A stretch of DNA of 64,000 bases. Origin: Salinispora cortesiana (lineage in GTDB: Bacteria > Actinomycetota > Actinomycetes > Mycobacteriales > Micromonosporaceae). Position numbers and translations under genes: made by a program. Position 1 is the stretch's first letter. Each line of letters begins with the position of its first letter. Below, piece after piece: positions 62,301 to 64,000 of this stretch. The stretch lies in assembly GCF_000484695.1 (NCBI RefSeq), contig NZ_AXVR01000022.1:1-64000 (forward strand), in the 5' to 3' direction. The notes beneath the pieces are model-generated. The model searched no databases. It was not told the origin of the DNA and worked only from the letters and a program-made list of their open reading frames with translations.

Positions 62301-64000
62301 GCTGGCCGTGCGGCGAGGCGGGGCGCAGGTCAACGTCCAGCGTTCCTACCCGGCACCGGGTGGTGTGGTGATGCGGTACGCGCAACTCGCCACCAGCAGT
62401 ACGGCGCTCGTCGCCCTCGCCGGTGACCATCAGGGCAGCCCGTATGCCGAGGTCGGCCTCCAGGGCGAGATGCCGGTGCGGGTCCGAAAGCAGGATCCGT
62501 TCGGTAACCAGCGCGGTACCACGCCGCTCGGCGTCAATATGCAGACCCGCGATGGCTTCCTCGGCGCGGACCGGGACGACGCTTCTGGCTACACCCCGCT
62601 CGGCGCCCGGCTCTACGACCCGGTGGTGGGCCGGTTCCTCTCCGCCGACCCGGTGCTGGACATCGCGGACCCGATGCAGTCCAACGGGTACGCGTACGCC
62701 CACAACAACCCGGTGACCCATTCGGACCCGACGGGTCTGTCGGTGTCGTTGACCGCCTCGGAGAAGGCGGCGGCGCTCGCGGGCGCGGGCCTGTCGGCGG
62801 CGCAGGTCGCCCAGGCCCAGTCCGACATGAACCGTTCGTTGATGTCGGTGATCCTCGACTCGGCCTGGTACATGCTGAAGGAGTTCATCGGCATCAATGA
62901 CGCCATGAACTGCTTCGGCGGTGACATGTGGGCGTGCGGCAGCCTCATCGTCGGGGCGATTCCGTGGACGAAGCTCGGCAAGATCCCGGGCGTAATCAAG
63001 GCAGTCAACCGGACGATCTCCGCGATTCAGGCATGGCGTACGGCGAAACGTGTCGCTGAAGGGGTGCTGCGCGCCGCCAAGGCGGCGGAGACGGCGGCGC
63101 TCAACGCCAAGAAGTTGGCCATCGAGAAGGCGAAGAAGGCCGCCCAGGCTGCGAAGAAGAAAGCCGCTCAAAAGGCGCAAACAACGAGTAATAAGGCGGT
63201 CAACGCCACAAAGAAGACCGGCAACTCAGCCCAGAAGAACGCCCAGGCGAAATCCAACCCGAAGGGTTCGTCAGCGGCCTCCAGCGGCGCTGGCAAGTCC
63301 GGCAAGTCCGGTGGTGGCTCGGGCAAGTCCGGTGGTGGCTCGGGTAAGGGTGACTCCAAGGGCGGCGGGGACTCCGGCGCGACGGCGCGCGGCAATGGCG
63401 GCTCAAGCGGCGCCTCCTGCAAGACTCCTGACAACAGCTTCGTCCCTGGCACCAGGGTTCTGATGGCAGACGGCTCCACCAAGCCGGTGGAGGATGTGCA
63501 GCCGGGTGACGAGGTCCTGGTCACTGACCCGGAGACGGGCGAGACCGTGGCCGAGACGGTCACCGCGGCCATCAAGGGTGACGGCGTCAAGAAGCTGGTG
63601 AAGGTCACCATCGACACCGATGGCGACCAAGGTTCGGAGACCGCCGAGATCACCGCGACCGATGGCCACCCGTTCTGGGTGCCGGAGCTGGGTGAGTGGA
63701 TCGACGCCACCGACCTACGTTCCGGCCAGTGGCTGCGGACCAGCTCCGGCACGTACGTGCAGATCACGGCGATCGACCGCTGGGAGGTCCTGCAGGCCAC
63801 CGTCCACAACCTCACCGTCTCCAACATCCACACGTACTATGTGATCGCCGGCAACACCCCGGTCCTCGTACACAATTGCGGCGGCAAGTCCGTTGCGGAG
63901 AACGATGCGGGAGCATATGGCGATCTCAGCCCAGGCAAGGTAGGCGATGGTCTTGAGGCAAATCATATGCCGCAGGCTGCGCTAGGATTCCTCGAGAGGA
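56359..64000 (+). CDS. RHS/YD-repeat polymorphic toxin with ricin lectin and HINT domains (3' end outside window)
   Basis: The frame is open from the ATG at 56359 to the window edge (at least 2547 residues). Residues 1-50 form a signal peptide (RRAFVLALTATLAV...AVAFA). An N-terminal beta region leads to an Ala/Ser/Asp low-complexity stretch at about 285-328. An SpvB-like beta segment starts at about 378 (QVPETAGGLMPKVNLSYSS), and YD-repeat cage sequence covers about 800-1810. A ricin B-type beta-trefoil lies at about 1822-1965, with QKW and QQW motifs. The RHS core GARLYDPVVGRFLSADPV is at about 2085. A Lys/Ala then Gly/Ser/Lys-rich linker runs to about 2350. The HINT domain (Cys2354, T2434-xx-H2437, end HN-C at 2505-2507) should cut off the C-terminal toxin, of which 41 residues are visible (including LEANHMPQAA). 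No immunity gene is in view. Confidence 0.9.
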   Translation, partial: MRGTGLLFRRPSGRRTPTELGRLVGPIRRAFVLALTATLAVTSLPAVAFAVPGPGMTREQVELPDLPEIERVGRDEGAETDLTTAPEVPIDPYEPQAVDPWQQDSGVVDLTGLGAGDSRPVDDLPIALGVPEEGDPADLAGTWAVDLAAPEASQDAGVAGLIMKLTPPETADPAAEVALSVDYTPFADLYGPQAADRFGVVLLPDCVYEDPDSGDCATNGGSGGGVQARTAAPTDLTGQAVAQAVPSEVELVPADEAPTNNSAAEDEPSRRVVTGTVPVASLLGVDAAAESADAAESADTAAESADTTAEGAAADIAAAAEGAAVATSAPSTSSSVVGVLDTGASTAGDFTATPLLSSGSWAAGASSGAFTYGYQVQVPETAGGLMPKVNLSYSSQSVDGRTSATNNQASWIGDGWDYNAGAITRSYANCRQDSKKPGSNNSKHRTADLCWGSPNATLSLGGMTTELVWDEDKQRWFTANGDGSTVELRTDTGRANGDADGEYWIVTTRDGTRYHFGLHRLPGWSNNGSDADDPVTNSVLTVPVYGNHAGEPCYKAGNWAGSFCTQAWRWGLDYVEDINGNAMSLWWGKETNYYARNFNFKQPVKYDRGGYLSRIDYGQRRDTLFSAAPLARVGFTVAERCFDEGELTCSEENFTSSNPGHYRIWYDTPANLRCAGGEKCWNAGPAFFTRKRLDKITTSAQRRSGDTTLRAVDEYQLTQSFPILLTGPNTALWLESITRTGYARNGTSDEKVTLNPVRFEHNVEDMPNRVKQDHRPGFSRLRIARVINEYGGETVVSYKEPTGDCATGTNLPGKDDTAELKANTRLCYPSYWHPDPEAEDIDWFHKYVVDSIEELPAIDGASVATITRYDYATPAWRLAEREFTKKSTRTYSQFAGFAQVAVRTGDDEPAIGSAQTKTVTRYFRGLGDTVSVRDITGAEIAKDRKPFAGRIAEELTYTSAEDTDEQWLTRSVTYPAAQLLASRDRDDGLSPLEAWRVTEPRQVAYARSSGTGDDTRTERVVETKTTFETTHGLPTHVESLGDTEQAGDESCAFLEYHHRLDKNLIGLTKQVRSSPTTCAAATFDDLTTLSSASRVAYDGADYGVGLGDGTRGLATQTWSLKGDGSGFQADGTTGFDAIGRVVTRTDVDGETSTITYTPATGQAFAVSEENALGHRQTREVEPGRAVSLKTTDVNGLVSEARYDPLGRLVEAWAPGRTPSAAAVPDFRVEYAIPDGKPPYITTFTRGHEGRIETSVTLYDGLGRERQSQTEATGGGRLITDTLYNNSGEVWQTRNAYHADGSPIGQLFTPLADTAVPNVTRYTYDGLGRVTRELPVLDGVEMPARATSYTYGEDHSTVVNPAGAASYRIFSDAMGRTTRLDTFTDSGHTEFTSMRYEYDERGQLVQATNSADETHPWTWSYDQRGRLVTAVDPNTGTTKVTYDRFDRQESVTNGRNITVWNSYDKLHRPIEQRLGVSDGTLLAAYTYDSAPGGKGLPATATRYTDGLAYTQAIGGYTDDYQPTSTTLTLPDSIADTWGLETSYRYDYTYTDTGLPESTMLPAIGTLPAEKLLTRYTRDGLPLSVSGKDWYGAETVYSPYGQVLRSTLGAQPYRVWTTASYDDASGALTDQQVHREQTGDQSIVAANLVSHRSYGYDEAGNVTSIRERSLGLEERQCFTYDPIGQLTTAWTATDQESCVAKPAGDTVTAGTDGAGYWQEYEYDLLGNRTKLVEKDLTGDTDKDATTSYDYGKADGTQPRTLTKVTKDYVTPDGAEVTAVAERLYELTGETKVVTSVENGDQQVLSWTYDGKVERITGAGSRGKTAYVGLADKCIDLSKAVPGEAVQLYPCNDTVAQKWTFAPVPGQADANLGTLSVYDDWCAQPAGNTAGSAFATKECSGSTDQHLERLSTGQLKHPASGLCLGVKDGATADRTPLVLVTCDADSAAQQWEAQDETRHLYGPGGSRLLTIQDQHATLQLGESVLAVRRGGAQVNVQRSYPAPGGVVMRYAQLATSSTALVALAGDHQGSPYAEVGLQGEMPVRVRKQDPFGNQRGTTPLGVNMQTRDGFLGADRDDASGYTPLGARLYDPVVGRFLSADPVLDIADPMQSNGYAYAHNNPVTHSDPTGLSVSLTASEKAAALAGAGLSAAQVAQAQSDMNRSLMSVILDSAWYMLKEFIGINDAMNCFGGDMWACGSLIVGAIPWTKLGKIPGVIKAVNRTISAIQAWRTAKRVAEGVLRAAKAAETAALNAKKLAIEKAKKAAQAAKKKAAQKAQTTSNKAVNATKKTGNSAQKNAQAKSNPKGSSAASSGAGKSGKSGGGSGKSGGGSGKGDSKGGGDSGATARGNGGSSGASCKTPDNSFVPGTRVLMADGSTKPVEDVQPGDEVLVTDPETGETVAETVTAAIKGDGVKKLVKVTIDTDGDQGSETAEITATDGHPFWVPELGEWIDATDLRSGQWLRTSSGTYVQITAIDRWEVLQATVHNLTVSNIHTYYVIAGNTPVLVHNCGGKSVAENDAGAYGDLSPGKVGDGLEANHMPQAALGFLER
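57211..57345. repeat. Ala/Ser/Asp-rich degenerate repeats in the RHS gene
   Basis: Units of the form GCCGACGCCGCCGAGAGT encode ESADAAESADTAAESADT and then Ala-rich sequence, residues about 285-328 of the RHS protein. It is a likely flexible linker between the signal-anchored beta region and the RHS cage. Confidence 0.75.

Overview
The window is GC-rich, has many GTG starts, and carries the conserved actinobacterial order smc - ftsY - amt/glnK/glnD - ffh - proS - rpsP/khpA/rimM/trmD/rplS - lepB - rnhB ... rpsB/tsf/pyrH/frr/cdsA/rlmN. Large secreted RHS-type proteins, Asp/Trp/Pro-rich repeat proteins and many start codons lying 6-8 nt after a TAGGNT-like box point to a filamentous actinomycete, most plausibly Micromonosporaceae (Micromonospora or Salinispora-like). 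The genus is inferred from remembered gene order, not from a search.

Layout. 1-1.5 kb: the 5' part of a minus-strand tandem-repeat protein and a small coiled-coil gene. 1.5-26.7 kb: a mostly plus-strand housekeeping block covering chromosome condensation (smc), co-translational secretion (ftsY, ffh, two lepB), ammonium uptake and PII signalling (amt-glnK-glnD behind a GlnR-like operator), prolyl-tRNA synthetase, the S16/KhpA/RimM/TrmD/L19 operon, RNase HII, a DUF2469 protein and an M23 peptidase. 26.7-35.3 kb: an accessory insert with AT-richer spacers. It holds two giant secreted beta-rich proteins, one of them broken by a frameshift and a truncation, and a secreted nucleoside hydrolase with an acidic heptad-repeat tail. 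35.4-39.75 kb: yraN-comM-dprA-xerC on the minus strand, inverted relative to the usual actinobacterial order. 40-48.8 kb: a disordered membrane protein, then rpsB-tsf-pyrH-frr-cdsA-rlmN and a DivIVA-motif protein. 48.8-52.6 kb: a small DUF2631-like membrane protein, a metallo-beta-lactamase/Rieske fusion, and a phytoene-desaturase-like FAD oxidoreductase. 52.7-64 kb: a divergent pair made of a third giant secreted protein (minus) and a huge RHS/YD-repeat polymorphic toxin (plus) with a signal peptide, a ricin-type lectin domain, an RHS core, a HINT autoprocessing domain and the beginning of a C-terminal toxin domain cut by the window edge.

How the parts relate. The most interesting content is the dispersed secreted-protein system. 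Three giant proteins at two loci share an N-terminal domain and a DNRLRE-like beta domain, followed by FG-GAP propeller or LamG modules. One lies head-to-head with the RHS-HINT toxin, suggesting a shared secretion, surface or delivery role. A second theme is gene-start architecture. Many genes look leaderless, and three micro-ORFs end on the start codon of rnhB, xerC or cdsA, suggesting translational coupling. No tRNA, rRNA, CRISPR array or complete insertion sequence was found.
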